Source of the DNA: Sunxiuqinia elliptica
Lineage (GTDB): Bacteria > Bacteroidota > Bacteroidia > Bacteroidales > Prolixibacteraceae
NCBI RefSeq assembly: GCF_900113005.1
Contig: NZ_FONW01000001.1
Span: forward strand, 1,010,996 to 1,074,995
Direction: 5' to 3'
DNA: 64,000 bases
Part shown: positions 9,411 through 18,781 of the stretch, piece by piece
Layout: every line of letters starts with the position of its first letter
Numbering within the stretch: position 1 is the stretch's first letter
The notes under the pieces: model-generated
Told to the model about the DNA's origin: nothing
Seen by the model: the letters and a program-made list of their open reading frames with translations, nothing else
Databases searched by the model: none
Position numbers and translations under genes: made by a program

Positions 9411-12400
9411 AGTTCTTCGGGAATGGTAATTTCAACACGCGTTCCTTGTCGGTTTTCCTGACTGAGATCAACAAGCCGGAACGTGTACTGTCCGCCGTAT
9501 TTCTCCGCCATTAGTTTTAAGCGTTCTTCGTTCAAATTTAGCCCAATTCCATTCGAGTTGGACTTTATTTGGCTCGATTTTTTTAATCCAATGCCATTGT
9601 CTTCCATGTTTATCTGAATCATTGTTCCCAGATTTTTAACTTCAACTTTCAGTTTCCGAACTCCTTGCAGGTGTTGTAGTCCATGCAGAATGGCATTTTC
9701 GGCAAGCGGCTGCAAAATTAGCGAAGGCACCATAAAATGATTTTGATCGATGCTTTCATCAACGACTTGCTCAAATTCAAAGTTGAACCGCAGCTGTTCC
9801 AGCTTGATGTATTGGTTGAGGGTTTCCAATTCTTCCGCTAAGCTCAATTCTTCCTGCTGCGAGTTTTTGAGTACTTTGCGTATTAACCCGGCAAAGTCGG
9901 ATAAATATAAATGGGCCTCGCGGCCCTGGTTTTTTTGAATGAGATTTTGAACAGAATTCAAACTATTGAAAAGGAAGTGCGGGTTCATTTGTGCCCTGAT
10001 GGCTGAGAGCTGTAGCTCTTGAAGTCGTTTTTCCTGTTTTTGTTTTCGGAGTTTGGTCCGCATTCGCGCTTTGAATATGAGAAAAGCCACCAAAGCCAGC
10101 AACATGGTTCCGCCCATGAACCAGATGATACCGAAAAGTGTGGATTTGCTGGGTTCTTTTTGTTTCAGAGGCTGCTCAAGAGCCTTTTCGATGTAATGGT
10201 CGATTTGATATGGGTCGGCTGCATATTCAACTAAATCCCCGTTTCGGTCAAAAACCATGAGAAAGTAATTGGAGGGATAAACACTGAATAATTGACTTAA
10301 CTTGGTTTTTTGATCGAAATAGAACAAGTGGGTCGCTGTTGAATTTCGGGTTTTTGTTTGTTCTTTCCATACATCCCAGCCGAGCTTTCCATCGTTAATG
10401 ATAATTGCCTTTAAGTCAGAATATTTGTCGGTAATCTGATCCAGTCTATATTGGGGGTAGGAGTAATTTTCACTGGATGTGAAGCAAATAACACAGGCTT
10501 TTTTCCCAAGAAATTTCTGCATCGAAACCGTGTCGCCTGATGCTGTTAAGAATATTTGTTTCTTGAATATTTCACCACTTAGCAATTGTTTGGTGGATTT
10601 GAAGTTTTCAGTTGTTTTGCGATTCAATAAGGTGTCGTTACTGACGGAAATAATTTCGTCCAACACCTTTTTATACTTTGAAATTAGATGTGGTGTGTTT
10701 TTCTGGTTGAAATGTGGGGAGGAACGGATGAGTAAAGCTTTCTCCCGAATTAAGGCAGATCCGGCCAAAGGCAGATTTAAAAATGAACTTTGTTGAAGGA
10801 TGTCGGCTGAGGTGGAAATACCTTTCGGATAGCCTGAGGGAAGTTGCTTCTGTTCTGATATATGGTAAGTGAATCTAAAATTATCGTAGAATTTGTTTCC
10901 CGCAAAAGCTGATACTCCATTTCTTGAAAAATAGCCGTACTCTTCATAATGTTCAGAAGGATTGACCTGAGCAATTCGTTCATTTAGTTGTTGAATCAGT
11001 TCTTTGTCGTCAGGCGTATGGATGTTTGTATTATTGATATAGCGGTAAAAATTAAGAATACCACAGGCAAGTGAAATCTTTAACATTTCAGTTTCATGCG
11101 TGAGGTAGTTCCTGAAATGCGCCGAGACCCCTTCAGGAAAATCGTCATCGACTAATTCTTCCGAAAAAATAAAACGGGTTAGGGCATGTGGGATCGTTGT
11201 CTTTTTATTTTGTTGAAATTCCAGAATAAAGGGCATGATTATTCCTTGGTGGCTTGCATTGACATTGAGAATCGAATCGAAATTCTGGGTTAAAAACGTA
11301 TTTTCCAATGCCCGGTTGTGGCGAAATTGGTAGCTGGAGTTTTCAGCTTCACCCAATAAATCAAATTTGATCGAATCGCCAGGTTCAGCATAAATAACTT
11401 TAAAGGTGGTATTCATGATTCGGGCGGTGTCTTCAATATAGGATAAGAAAATGAAACTATTTCTGGTTAGTGGAATGTCAATCGCAAAATGATTGTTTTC
11501 ATCTAATGTGGCTTTATGGATATCGTATTTAACTCCGAACGGGGCATTGAGAACTTTAAAAAATAATGCTTTTCGTTGAGGATGCTCAATGAATCCGCTG
11601 ATGTTTGCCTGGGGGGAATAGTCACTTGAATTTTTAATTAGGCGAAAAGATTTCTCTTCAATTTTTGTTCCTAGAATATGTTGGGAATTTGGAAACAAAA
11701 CAGGTACGTATGATCGAAAAACAGACTCAGTGATCAGTCCATTTTTCCTGTTGATTTTAAGACTTGCCTCGTATTCGTGAATCTGATGATCCTTTTTGTA
11801 CGGACGATGTTTTGAAATTTTGATATAGTCGTTCGTTAAATCAATAAGGTAGTCTTTTTGATTGATCAAAGCTGAGTCTTTCGAAGAAATGGCTGCATTG
11901 TTAAATCGAAGCAGGTAATCTTCGACAATGCTTTTTAGTGGATTGATCCATAAGGAATCAATGGATTCTTTTTGAGTGGCTATTTCTTCATCCTGAAATA
12001 TTTTTTGCTTAAGTAGTTCAAGAATTGTTTTATCCATGAAGCTGTTGTCAATGAACTTCAGCGTGTTATTGGTCAAGTCTAGTTTCATTTTTATTGTTAG
12101 ATCTTGCAAAACATCACAGATAATTTTAGGAAAATATGTTTGATCTAGCTCGTCCGACGGCGGAAACATGGAATCGAAATGTATTGCAGGTTTTTTGTTT
12201 GTATAGTAATTGGCAATGAATCGCTTGAGCTGCATGTTGATGGCAAGCTGGTTTTCATTGATTTGTTTGCCGACGGCAAGTTCAATTTCATATTGTTTTT
12301 CCAATTCAAATAGGAGGTGATTTTGATTTGTTTTTGATTTGTTTATTTCATCCTCGAATTCACGAATTGTGCAGTTAAAGAGGAGTGTTTGCCCTTCCTT

Positions 12401-12490
12401 CAGTTTTAATTGGAGTTTTTCTTGGGCTTGACTTGCGATGAAAAGCAGAAAAAAGAACAGGCTTAGGGAAATTTTACGAGCTGTTTTCAT
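9407..12490 (-). CDS. LytS-type sensor histidine kinase with TlpA-like extracytoplasmic region
   Basis: 1027 residues, far longer than usual LytS proteins. A signal peptide (1-22) is followed by a large periplasmic part. Around 295-390 it resembles the DUF4369-type domain of Bacteroidota TlpA proteins (IYAEPGDSIKFDL). Around 640-760 it has a thioredoxin-like domain whose expected WCxPC site is replaced: GKKACVICFTSSENYSYPQ. A membrane helix lies near 780-800, then a His_kinase (PF06580) domain with QMNPHFLFNSLNS near 834, LQPLAENAILHG and NGIGLNLNEERL. The architecture looks like a TlpA disulfide protein turned into a sensor that has lost its redox pair. Overlaps its response regulator gene by four bases. 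Confidence 0.88.
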   Translation of the reverse strand: MKTARKISLSLFFFLLFIASQAQEKLQLKLKEGQTLLFNCTIREFEDEINKSKTNQNHLLFELEKQYEIELAVGKQINENQLAINMQLKRFIANYYTNKKPAIHFDSMFPPSDELDQTYFPKIICDVLQDLTIKMKLDLTNNTLKFIDNSFMDKTILELLKQKIFQDEEIATQKESIDSLWINPLKSIVEDYLLRFNNAAISSKDSALINQKDYLIDLTNDYIKISKHRPYKKDHQIHEYEASLKINRKNGLITESVFRSYVPVLFPNSQHILGTKIEEKSFRLIKNSSDYSPQANISGFIEHPQRKALFFKVLNAPFGVKYDIHKATLDENNHFAIDIPLTRNSFIFLSYIEDTARIMNTTFKVIYAEPGDSIKFDLLGEAENSSYQFRHNRALENTFLTQNFDSILNVNASHQGIIMPFILEFQQNKKTTIPHALTRFIFSEELVDDDFPEGVSAHFRNYLTHETEMLKISLACGILNFYRYINNTNIHTPDDKELIQQLNERIAQVNPSEHYEEYGYFSRNGVSAFAGNKFYDNFRFTYHISEQKQLPSGYPKGISTSADILQQSSFLNLPLAGSALIREKALLIRSSPHFNQKNTPHLISKYKKVLDEIISVSNDTLLNRKTTENFKSTKQLLSGEIFKKQIFLTASGDTVSMQKFLGKKACVICFTSSENYSYPQYRLDQITDKYSDLKAIIINDGKLGWDVWKEQTKTRNSTATHLFYFDQKTKLSQLFSVYPSNYFLMVFDRNGDLVEYAADPYQIDHYIEKALEQPLKQKEPSKSTLFGIIWFMGGTMLLALVAFLIFKARMRTKLRKQKQEKRLQELQLSAIRAQMNPHFLFNSLNSVQNLIQKNQGREAHLYLSDFAGLIRKVLKNSQQEELSLAEELETLNQYIKLEQLRFNFEFEQVVDESIDQNHFMVPSLILQPLAENAILHGLQHLQGVRKLKVEVKNLGTMIQINMEDNGIGLKKSSQIKSNSNGIGLNLNEERLKLMAEKYGGQYTFRLVDLSQENRQGTRVEITIPEEL

Positions 12491-12818
12491 TGTACTGATT
12501 TATTGTTTTCATCAAATGTTGAGAAAACAATGAAAGATACAAATACCATTTTAGTTAACGGTATGTATGATTGATTAAACGGCAAGTAAAATTGTCAATT
12601 GCTAAATAGTTTCAGTAAGAAAACTTCTTGTTCCTTGAAGTATGCCAATTTGGTCCATTAATTTTTCAACTCTCTTTCTTTGATAGCTAAAAATCGAACA
12701 ATCTATTAGTCCTTGGTTTTGAGGGAGAAAGAACAAGAAAATCCTTGACTTCCTTTAAAAGTTGAGGAAAAATCAAGGATTTTCGTTTGGACTAAAGTTT
12801 AGTCGTTAGTTTATCTAG
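12491..12818 (-). other. 328-base intergenic region between mpl and the kinase gene
   Basis: Contains the mpl terminator (12737-12784) and presumably the promoter of the downstream kinase/regulator pair, read leftwards. I see no ORF of substance and no RNA gene in it. No exact TAnnTTTG element was found on the minus strand; CAAATGTT near 12514 (plus-strand reading) is a one-mismatch candidate. Confidence 0.5.
12737..12784 (-). terminator. hairpin terminator of mpl
   Basis: Perfect 12-base inverted repeat GAAAATCCTTGA (12737-12748) and TCAAGGATTTTC (12773-12784), with an inner TTCCT/AGGAA helix. On the minus strand it is followed by a pyrimidine-rich, T-rich run. It starts 34 bases after the mpl stop. 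Confidence 0.75.
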
Positions 12819-14237
12819 CTAGCTCATCATCCCATCAGGATGTTGTAGCCAGTTGTCTTTTCGCTTAAATTGAACCGGGTTGCCAGTAATTTCTTTGGCA
12901 AAGGTTTTTAAATCCTGCCCCGAGAAGTTCCCGGAGGTCATAATCAATAAGTTTGTTTGGTCCCATTGCTTTGCTCGTAGTTCGGCAAACAACAGCTCCG
13001 GATCAGTATAAACGTGCAAGCCTTCCTGGGCAAATGCGTCAAAAACTTCCTGCTCACTGATTGGAGTCAGGCGCTTGTGTTCTATTGTTTTGGGGTTGAA
13101 AAATACCAATGCTTCATCTGCTTCTTGCATGCAGCCCTTGTAGTGAGGGAGAAACTCTTTTTTTAGCGAACTGTAGGTGTGAAGTTCCATCACGGCAACG
13201 AGTTTTCGATCGTTAAATTGTTGTTTGACAGCCGAGGTGGTTGCCTTTAGCTTTGATGGCGAATGGGCAAAATCGTAGTACACCGTACAGTGTTTATTTT
13301 CAGAAAGGATTTCGAGTCGTCGGGCAGCCCCTTTAAATGAAACCATGGCCCGGTAAAACTGCTCATCGCTGATGCCAATTTTAGAGCAGATGAGCTGGGC
13401 TCCGGCAATGTTTTGCACGTTGTGCTTGCCAAACACCTGAAGTCTGATTTGACGCTCACCATACGAGAGGTAGCTTACGCCATCATCAATGATTGATGGG
13501 TGCTCCTTGTAAGGGTAAAGCGTGATATCGGGTCTTGCTTGGGCTGCAATGGCTTGCAGGTTTTCGTCCCCTTCAAAATAAATGAGTGACCCATTGGGCT
13601 CGATTTGTTTGGCAAACTCCCGAAATTGCTCCACGTAATTGTCGAAAGTCGGAAAAACATTGATGTGATCCCAGGCAATCCCGCTGAGTAAAGCAACATG
13701 CGGATGATACAGATGAAATTTGGGACGACGGTCAATGGGCGATGATAGGTATTCGTCCCCTTCAAAAACGGCAATTTTGGTATCTTCTTTCAAGGAAACC
13801 ATTGTGTCGAAACCATCAAGATTGGCACCTACCATGTAGTCAAAGTCAATTTGGCTGGTTTTTAAAACATGCATAACCATTGAGGTGATACTTGTTTTTC
13901 CATGTGAACCGCCAATAACTACGCGGGTTTTATCTTTGGTTTGCTCGTACAGGTATTCCGGGTACGAATAAATCTTGATTCCCAATTCTTTTGCTCGTTG
14001 CAATTCGGGGTTGTCCGGATGGGCGTGCATGCCTAAAATGATAGCATCAATATCGGGACTGAGCTGATCCGGATTCCAGCCATCTTTTTCTGGCAACAAA
14101 CCATACTGGTTGAGCCGACTTTTTGAGGGCTCAAATATTTCATCATCACTTCCGGTGATTTGGTATCCTTTTTTATGTAGGGCAATAGCCAGGTTGTGCA
14201 TGGCACTTCCTCCGATAGCTATAAAATGAATGCGCAT
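12819..14237 (-). CDS. mpl: UDP-N-acetylmuramate:L-alanyl-gamma-D-glutamyl-meso-diaminopimelate ligase
   Basis: 472-residue Mur-ligase family enzyme that reattaches recycled murein tripeptide to UDP-MurNAc in the cytoplasm. It starts with MRIHFIAIGGSAMHNLA, the dinucleotide-like motif typical of MurC/Mpl with the Mpl-type AMHN. The ATP site is IGGSHGKTSITSM; further signatures are VFEGDEYLSSPID, LSGIAWDHINVFPT, FGKHNVQNIAGA and VYYDFAHSPSK (Mpl-like, where MurC has YGHHP). Length fits Mpl. The nearby dipeptide epimerase supports a murein recycling theme. Confidence 0.93.
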   Translation of the reverse strand: MRIHFIAIGGSAMHNLAIALHKKGYQITGSDDEIFEPSKSRLNQYGLLPEKDGWNPDQLSPDIDAIILGMHAHPDNPELQRAKELGIKIYSYPEYLYEQTKDKTRVVIGGSHGKTSITSMVMHVLKTSQIDFDYMVGANLDGFDTMVSLKEDTKIAVFEGDEYLSSPIDRRPKFHLYHPHVALLSGIAWDHINVFPTFDNYVEQFREFAKQIEPNGSLIYFEGDENLQAIAAQARPDITLYPYKEHPSIIDDGVSYLSYGERQIRLQVFGKHNVQNIAGAQLICSKIGISDEQFYRAMVSFKGAARRLEILSENKHCTVYYDFAHSPSKLKATTSAVKQQFNDRKLVAVMELHTYSSLKKEFLPHYKGCMQEADEALVFFNPKTIEHKRLTPISEQEVFDAFAQEGLHVYTDPELLFAELRAKQWDQTNLLIMTSGNFSGQDLKTFAKEITGNPVQFKRKDNWLQHPDGMMS

Positions 14238-14318
14238 AAGGTTTTGATTTTTGAAAACGAAGGTTAAAAATAAATAAAGTCGTTCAACTAATTGGGCTTT
14301 CCCTTGAATTTGTTGAAT

Positions 14319-14348
14319 TTTGGCTTTCTTTCAATTTCTGTATTTTTG
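14319..14348 (+). promoter_or_regulatory. Bacteroidota-type promoter of the DUF3810 gene
   Basis: -7 element TATTTTTG (14341-14348, consensus TAnnTTTG) with TTTG (14319-14322) 18 bases upstream as -33 element. A ribosome-binding site AGGAG (14356-14360) lies eight bases before the ATG at 14369. Confidence 0.6.
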
Positions 14349-14368
14349 ACTTTCTAGGAGCTAATTCA

Positions 14369-15475
14369 ATGAATCAGAAGCGAAATAAAAAACAGGTATT
14401 GAGTCTTTTATGGCGCCGAGTAAGGACGTGCTTAGCGCTAGCTGTGTCAACGTTTTTATTAACTCGTTTGGCTTCTGCATTTCCGAATGCAACGGAGCAG
14501 TTTTATGCCCGCGGACTTTATCCGGTTATTGCAAGTGTGTTGTCGTGGATAAGCCAGTGGGTGCCATTTTCGTTGGACGACCTGTTGTATGTCTTGCTGA
14601 TTGTCGTGGGCTTGGTAAGCTTGATGGGAATGTTGTTTCGCCGAGTCAAATGGTATTCGGTCGTTGCCCTGTGGGTGAATACCTTGGCTGCAATGTATAT
14701 GTTGTTTTACTGGCTGTGGGGATTCAACTATTTCCGACCAGAGATGAACGAACGCTTGCAGGTGCAGGAAAGTGTACCGGATCGAACCGCTTTTTTGAAG
14801 GTGATGGATCAGTTGGTTGAGGGTACGAATTCATCGCATATTGCTTTTAATACGCTGAGTGTTCAGCAGGTCGATTCTTTGGTGGAGAGCTCTTATGCGC
14901 TTTTGTCACCGCTCTTGCGGTTGAACTATCCGGCAGGAGTACGGGCTCCAAAGCCCATTACCTTCAGTCACTTTTTTGCTCAGGCAACCATTTCCGGTTA
15001 CTATGGGCCGTTCTTTAGTGAAGTGCATTTAAACGATTATTTATTACCTGTGGAATATCCTATGGTGTTGGCGCATGAAAAGGCGCATCAGTTGGGGATT
15101 ACCAGCGAGGCTGAGGCCAATTTTTACGCATGGATGGTTTGCGCGCAGAGCGGTGACCGTTATTTGCAATACAGTGCAAACTTGTACGTGTTGCGCTATT
15201 TTGTTTACGAAGGTTATCAGCTGGAAGGGGCCGATACAATTCTGAAAAGGATTAATCCGGAGGTTCGGGCAGATTTTAAACGAATTCGGGAGCATTGGCT
15301 AGGCTTGCGGGATGAGAAGATTGATCATTACGCATTGAAAGTGAACGATGCGTATCTGAAAACCAATCAGGTTGAAAAGGGAATTGAAGATTATACGGGC
15401 GTTGTTAAGCTGGTGATGGATTTTTCGATGGATGAAGAAGCGAACAAGCGTTTGGAAAATCTGTTAACCAATTAA
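14369..15475 (+). CDS. DUF3810 family membrane protein with zincin-like HExxH motif
   Basis: 368 residues. Two or three N-terminal membrane helices (about 17-35, 65-90, 100-118) precede an extracytoplasmic part. This contains LAHEKAHQLGITSEAEANFYA, split here as HEKAH (HExxH) and a downstream ExxANFYA Glu that could be the third zinc ligand, the arrangement of gluzincin metallopeptidases. DUF3810 proteins are widespread in Bacteroidota and Firmicutes but uncharacterised. A good AGGAG site and a consensus promoter fix the start. Followed 33 bases later by a hydrolase gene on the same strand, so possibly a two-gene operon. Confidence 0.82.
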   Translation: MNQKRNKKQVLSLLWRRVRTCLALAVSTFLLTRLASAFPNATEQFYARGLYPVIASVLSWISQWVPFSLDDLLYVLLIVVGLVSLMGMLFRRVKWYSVVALWVNTLAAMYMLFYWLWGFNYFRPEMNERLQVQESVPDRTAFLKVMDQLVEGTNSSHIAFNTLSVQQVDSLVESSYALLSPLLRLNYPAGVRAPKPITFSHFFAQATISGYYGPFFSEVHLNDYLLPVEYPMVLAHEKAHQLGITSEAEANFYAWMVCAQSGDRYLQYSANLYVLRYFVYEGYQLEGADTILKRINPEVRADFKRIREHWLGLRDEKIDHYALKVNDAYLKTNQVEKGIEDYTGVVKLVMDFSMDEEANKRLENLLTN

Positions 15476-15508
15476 GTTTCCAATCAAAGAAATTTTATGG
15501 ACGATTAA

Positions 15509-16351
15509 ATGAAGAAACCAATGAATACGAAGATAATACCAATACATGCCGGACATTTTTCATGCGATGGAGGTGCGCTGTTCAGTGTAATTCCAAAACC
15601 ACTTTGGTCGAAAGTTTACCCGGCGGATGAAAATAATGTGACGCGTTTAACCATGCGCTGTTTGCTGGTTGATCAAGGTGAGCGGCGGATTTTGATTGAA
15701 GCAGGCGTGGGGGAGCATTATCCAGAGAAAGTGCAACGAAACAATGGGCATGAAGAGACAGATGCTCTGCCTCAGTCGCTGGCTCAGCATGGCTATACTC
15801 CGGCAGATATCACCGATGTGGTGTTTACGCACTTGCATTGGGATCATTGCAATGGGGCTGTGGTGAGAGAGCATGGAACACTAAAGCTGCTCTTTCCGAA
15901 TGCGACCCATTGGTGTAGTAAGACGCAGTGGGAGCACAGCCAAATTTCGAATGCACGGGAGTGTACGGCTTATTATCCTGAGATTTTGAACTTCCTCAAA
16001 GAAGAGGGAAACATGCAGTTGGTGGAGAATGAGGGCAAGTTGTTTCCAGGCTTTGAGGTCCGGCTGTTTGACGGCCATACCCCCGGACAGTTAATTCCTT
16101 TGGTTGATTGTGCTGGTAAAACCTATGTTTATACAGCAGACTTGATTCCCACAACTGCTCATATTCCGGTTATTTGGTTGGCTTCATACGATTTATTTCC
16201 AGTAAGTTCGATGGAGGAGAAAGAGCGCTTATTAAAAGAAGTTGCTGAAAAAGACTATGTCTTGTTTTTTGAGCATGACTTTTATACCCAATGTGCCACT
16301 GTGGCTTGGACTGACCGTGGCCCGAAATTAAAAGAAACTTTCGATTTGTAG
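15509..16351 (+). CDS. metallo-beta-lactamase-fold hydrolase
   Basis: 280 residues. The metal-binding signature THLHWDHCNG (HxHxDH) is near residue 111, with further ligands in FDGHTPGQL and an Asp in YTADLIPT; a final His lies in FFEHDFY. No signal peptide is evident, so probably cytoplasmic. The arrangement resembles quorum-quenching lactonase and AttM-like hydrolases, but the substrate cannot be assigned. Start at 15509 or the next ATG at 15521. Cotranscription with the DUF3810 gene is plausible. Confidence 0.85.
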   Translation: MKKPMNTKIIPIHAGHFSCDGGALFSVIPKPLWSKVYPADENNVTRLTMRCLLVDQGERRILIEAGVGEHYPEKVQRNNGHEETDALPQSLAQHGYTPADITDVVFTHLHWDHCNGAVVREHGTLKLLFPNATHWCSKTQWEHSQISNARECTAYYPEILNFLKEEGNMQLVENEGKLFPGFEVRLFDGHTPGQLIPLVDCAGKTYVYTADLIPTTAHIPVIWLASYDLFPVSSMEEKERLLKEVAEKDYVLFFEHDFYTQCATVAWTDRGPKLKETFDL

Positions 16352-16617
16352 TCGGCTTCGGGGTTCCCTTCGGGCCTCTACGCTTTGTTTGAAAGGTTTA
16401 ACGTTTGATTAGATTTGAAGTTTGGGATGCAAAATCAACAAACCACAAAGACTCCGAGGTTGAGCCTTTAGTCTAGGCTTTTGCAACCGTTAATTGTAGT
16501 TTGTTGATCATCAATTCTGCTAGTCTGAACATCTAAAAATCCTTTCTAAGCCTTTGCCTTCCAGTCTCACATCCCCGTTCTCCCCTTGGCTCTTTGCGCT
16601 CTGCACCTTGCACTCCG
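16352..16617. other. intergenic region with pyrimidine-rich tract
   Basis: Between convergent genes. The right half (about 16535-16620, plus strand) is a C/T-rich low-complexity run with repeated CTTTG/CCTTGC units that abuts the stop codon of the epimerase gene. I see no gene and no classical terminator with a long U-run. The tract may be a dispersed low-complexity repeat. Confidence 0.4.
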
Positions 16618-17688
16618 CTATTTCTTCCGAACCCCAATTCCAGCATCATTTGTCAGTTGGTAGTTTGGTGCGTTAAATGCAGGACCGTCCTTGAATGGCT
16701 CTTTTTCTGGATCCAAGTGAGGATCGAGATCAATAAATTGGAAGCCTCCTAATCCTGCCGCAAAATGAACAGAGGTGGAAAGCCCCAACTTGCTTTCGAG
16801 CATGCAGCCAATCATCAGGCCAATATTGGCACTTCGGGCAATGGCTGCAATATCGAGCGCTTCAATCAAGCCTGACTTCATGAGTTTGATGTTGATTAAG
16901 TCAGCACATCCTGTACGGGCAACAGCCAGAGCATCAGCACTGGTAAATACGGTTTCATCAGCAGCTACCGGCACAGATGTATTTTCTTTAACCAGCTTCA
17001 TGCCTTGTAAATCGTGTTTCACCACTGGTTGTTCAAATAGCTCAGGACGAATGTCATTTTTCTCCAGTACTTCTAAAAAATGAATGGCTTCGCTGGGCGT
17101 ATAACCTTGGTTAGCATCCAGCATGATGCGGCAATCCGGGGCGCCTTCTTTTATTGCGAGCAGTCGGTTGACATCGTCTTTTAGGCTTTTCCCGACTTTA
17201 GTTTTTAGGGTTTTGTAGCCTTGTTGCGCCAGTTTCTGCGCATTCTCACGGGCTGTGATTGGCGCAACAATGTCGATGGTGTAATCGGTTTCAATTTGAT
17301 GTTCAGCTCCTCCCCAAAACTGAAAGAGTGGAATTTCAAGCGTTTTGGTGTAAGCGTCGAGCAAGGCCATTTCAATGGCACACCGGGCCGTGGCTTGAGC
17401 CCAAAAGACGTTCTTCAACTGTTTGGATAGCTGTCGGTAGTCCGAAGCTTTTTGCCCAATCAAAAATGGCTTGCAACTGGTTAATGTGGCTAGGGCCGTT
17501 GCCTGATTTTCGCCATTGATGGGTTCCAGCGGAGCTGCTTCTCCATAGCCTTGAACCCCATTTTCAAGCTGAATGGTGACAAGCACATTTTCAATGTTGT
17601 GTTTTGCCCCAATGGCAATGGTAAAAGGAGCTTCAAGTGGAATGTTGAGTGGCTCAATGGATACGTGGGTTATTTTAGTTGCGTCCAT
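16618..17688 (-). CDS. L-Ala-D/L-Glu type dipeptide epimerase (enolase superfamily)
   Basis: 356 residues. Mandelate-racemase-like barrel with the catalytic pair in KTKVGK, metal ligands in LDANQGY, FEQP and AADET, the second catalytic Lys in INIKLMKSG, and a C-terminal FIDLDPHLD segment. The DxD there is the signature of dipeptide epimerases rather than o-succinylbenzoate synthase, which matters because a men operon is nearby. Expected to epimerise L-Ala-D-Glu from murein so that it can be degraded. The start overlaps the stop of the AONS-like gene by 14 bases, implying joint expression. Substrate specificity is inferred from motif. Confidence 0.85.
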   Translation of the reverse strand: MDATKITHVSIEPLNIPLEAPFTIAIGAKHNIENVLVTIQLENGVQGYGEAAPLEPINGENQATALATLTSCKPFLIGQKASDYRQLSKQLKNVFWAQATARCAIEMALLDAYTKTLEIPLFQFWGGAEHQIETDYTIDIVAPITARENAQKLAQQGYKTLKTKVGKSLKDDVNRLLAIKEGAPDCRIMLDANQGYTPSEAIHFLEVLEKNDIRPELFEQPVVKHDLQGMKLVKENTSVPVAADETVFTSADALAVARTGCADLINIKLMKSGLIEALDIAAIARSANIGLMIGCMLESKLGLSTSVHFAAGLGGFQFIDLDPHLDPEKEPFKDGPAFNAPNYQLTNDAGIGVRKK

Positions 17689-18781
17689 GGTGTTCTTTCC
17701 ATTTTTTAAGTGTTGATAGTAAGTAATCCAATTGTTCTTCTGAATGATCGATCGACAGGGCTAAGCGCAAGATTGCTTGATCGGCTTTTACCGGGTAGTT
17801 GACAACCGGCGCGATGATCTGGTTTGCTTTTAGAAAGTCGGAAAGCTGTTGGGCTTCTGTAGCGTGTTCAAAAAACAAGGGAACAATGGGGGTTGTGATT
17901 TCATTGGTTGTGTAGCCTAAGGCTGCAATAGCTGCTTTGAGTTGGCTGGCTTTTGCTAACAACTTGGAATGAAGGTCAGGGTGTTTCTCTAAAAATTGCA
18001 GCGAAGCAATACCGGCAGCAGCTAGCGCTGGAGGTAAAGCGGTTGATGCTCCATAGAAAGCTGACTTTTCACGAATGGGACTAATTAGCTGATGAGAGCC
18101 AGCAACGAATCCTCCGTAAGAACCAAAAGCTTTGCTCATGGTCTCAGACTGAAATAGCCCCGGGGCGTTGTGCAGTCCAAAATGTTCGGGGGTGCCACGA
18201 CCATGTTTCCCCAGGATACCTGTTGCGTGGGCATCATCAACCAAAACAAGCGCTTGGTGCTTTTGTGCCAGTGCATAGATTTCATCCAAGGGGGCAATAT
18301 CGCCGGTAAGCGCAAAAATACCATCGGTGGCAATTAAAATGTTCTGTTGTTTAAAGTCGTTTAGCAGGCTTTCCAGTTGCTTCATATTACCATGTTTGTA
18401 GTTGGCAATTTCCTGGATGGTTGGTGGAATTCCTTCCAGAATACTGGAGTGAGTCATTGAGTCGGTGATGACTACAGTAATCTCGTTTTTTAGCTGATCC
18501 ATCAATAGCTTGTTGCCTAGATAGCCTGAAGCAAAAACGATTGCGTCATCCTGTCCTTTAAACTGGGCGAGTTGTTTTTCTAATTGAAGATGAATATCAG
18601 TTGTACCGGTGGTTCGGCGCGATGCAGCAACGTTGGTCCCATATTTTTTTAGTGCTTCGCAGGCAGCAGCGATCACTTCAGGACGATTAGCCATTCCCAG
18701 GTAGTTGTTGCCTGCAAAATAGTGGTATGAGGTACGCTCGATGGTAATATACGAGCCGACGCTTCCTTCGAGTATGATCAT
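17675..18781 (-). CDS. AONS/KBL-family PLP-dependent enzyme
   Basis: 368 residues, fold type I PLP enzyme of the alpha-oxoamine synthase family (BioF, Kbl, SPT). Seen are YHYFAGNNYLG, RRTTGTTDIHLQLE, DSMTHSSILEG, VDDAHATGILGKHGRG and the Schiff-base Lys in SETMSKAFGSYGG. It lacks roughly the first 25 residues of typical BioF. No biotin gene is adjacent. It is translationally linked to the dipeptide epimerase gene, so a role in amino-acid release from murein peptides is possible but speculative. Could also be a genuine 8-amino-7-oxononanoate synthase or a sulfonolipid/sphingolipid-type synthase. Confidence 0.82.
   Translation of the reverse strand: MIILEGSVGSYITIERTSYHYFAGNNYLGMANRPEVIAAACEALKKYGTNVAASRRTTGTTDIHLQLEKQLAQFKGQDDAIVFASGYLGNKLLMDQLKNEITVVITDSMTHSSILEGIPPTIQEIANYKHGNMKQLESLLNDFKQQNILIATDGIFALTGDIAPLDEIYALAQKHQALVLVDDAHATGILGKHGRGTPEHFGLHNAPGLFQSETMSKAFGSYGGFVAGSHQLISPIREKSAFYGASTALPPALAAAGIASLQFLEKHPDLHSKLLAKASQLKAAIAALGYTTNEITTPIVPLFFEHATEAQQLSDFLKANQIIAPVVNYPVKADQAILRLALSIDHSEEQLDYLLSTLKKWKEHHGRN

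Noticed and set aside
16618-17688. Reading the enolase-superfamily gene as menC (o-succinylbenzoate synthase)
   Set aside because: The FIDLDPHLD segment has the DxD of dipeptide epimerases, the gene is not in the men operon, and its partner is a PLP enzyme gene.
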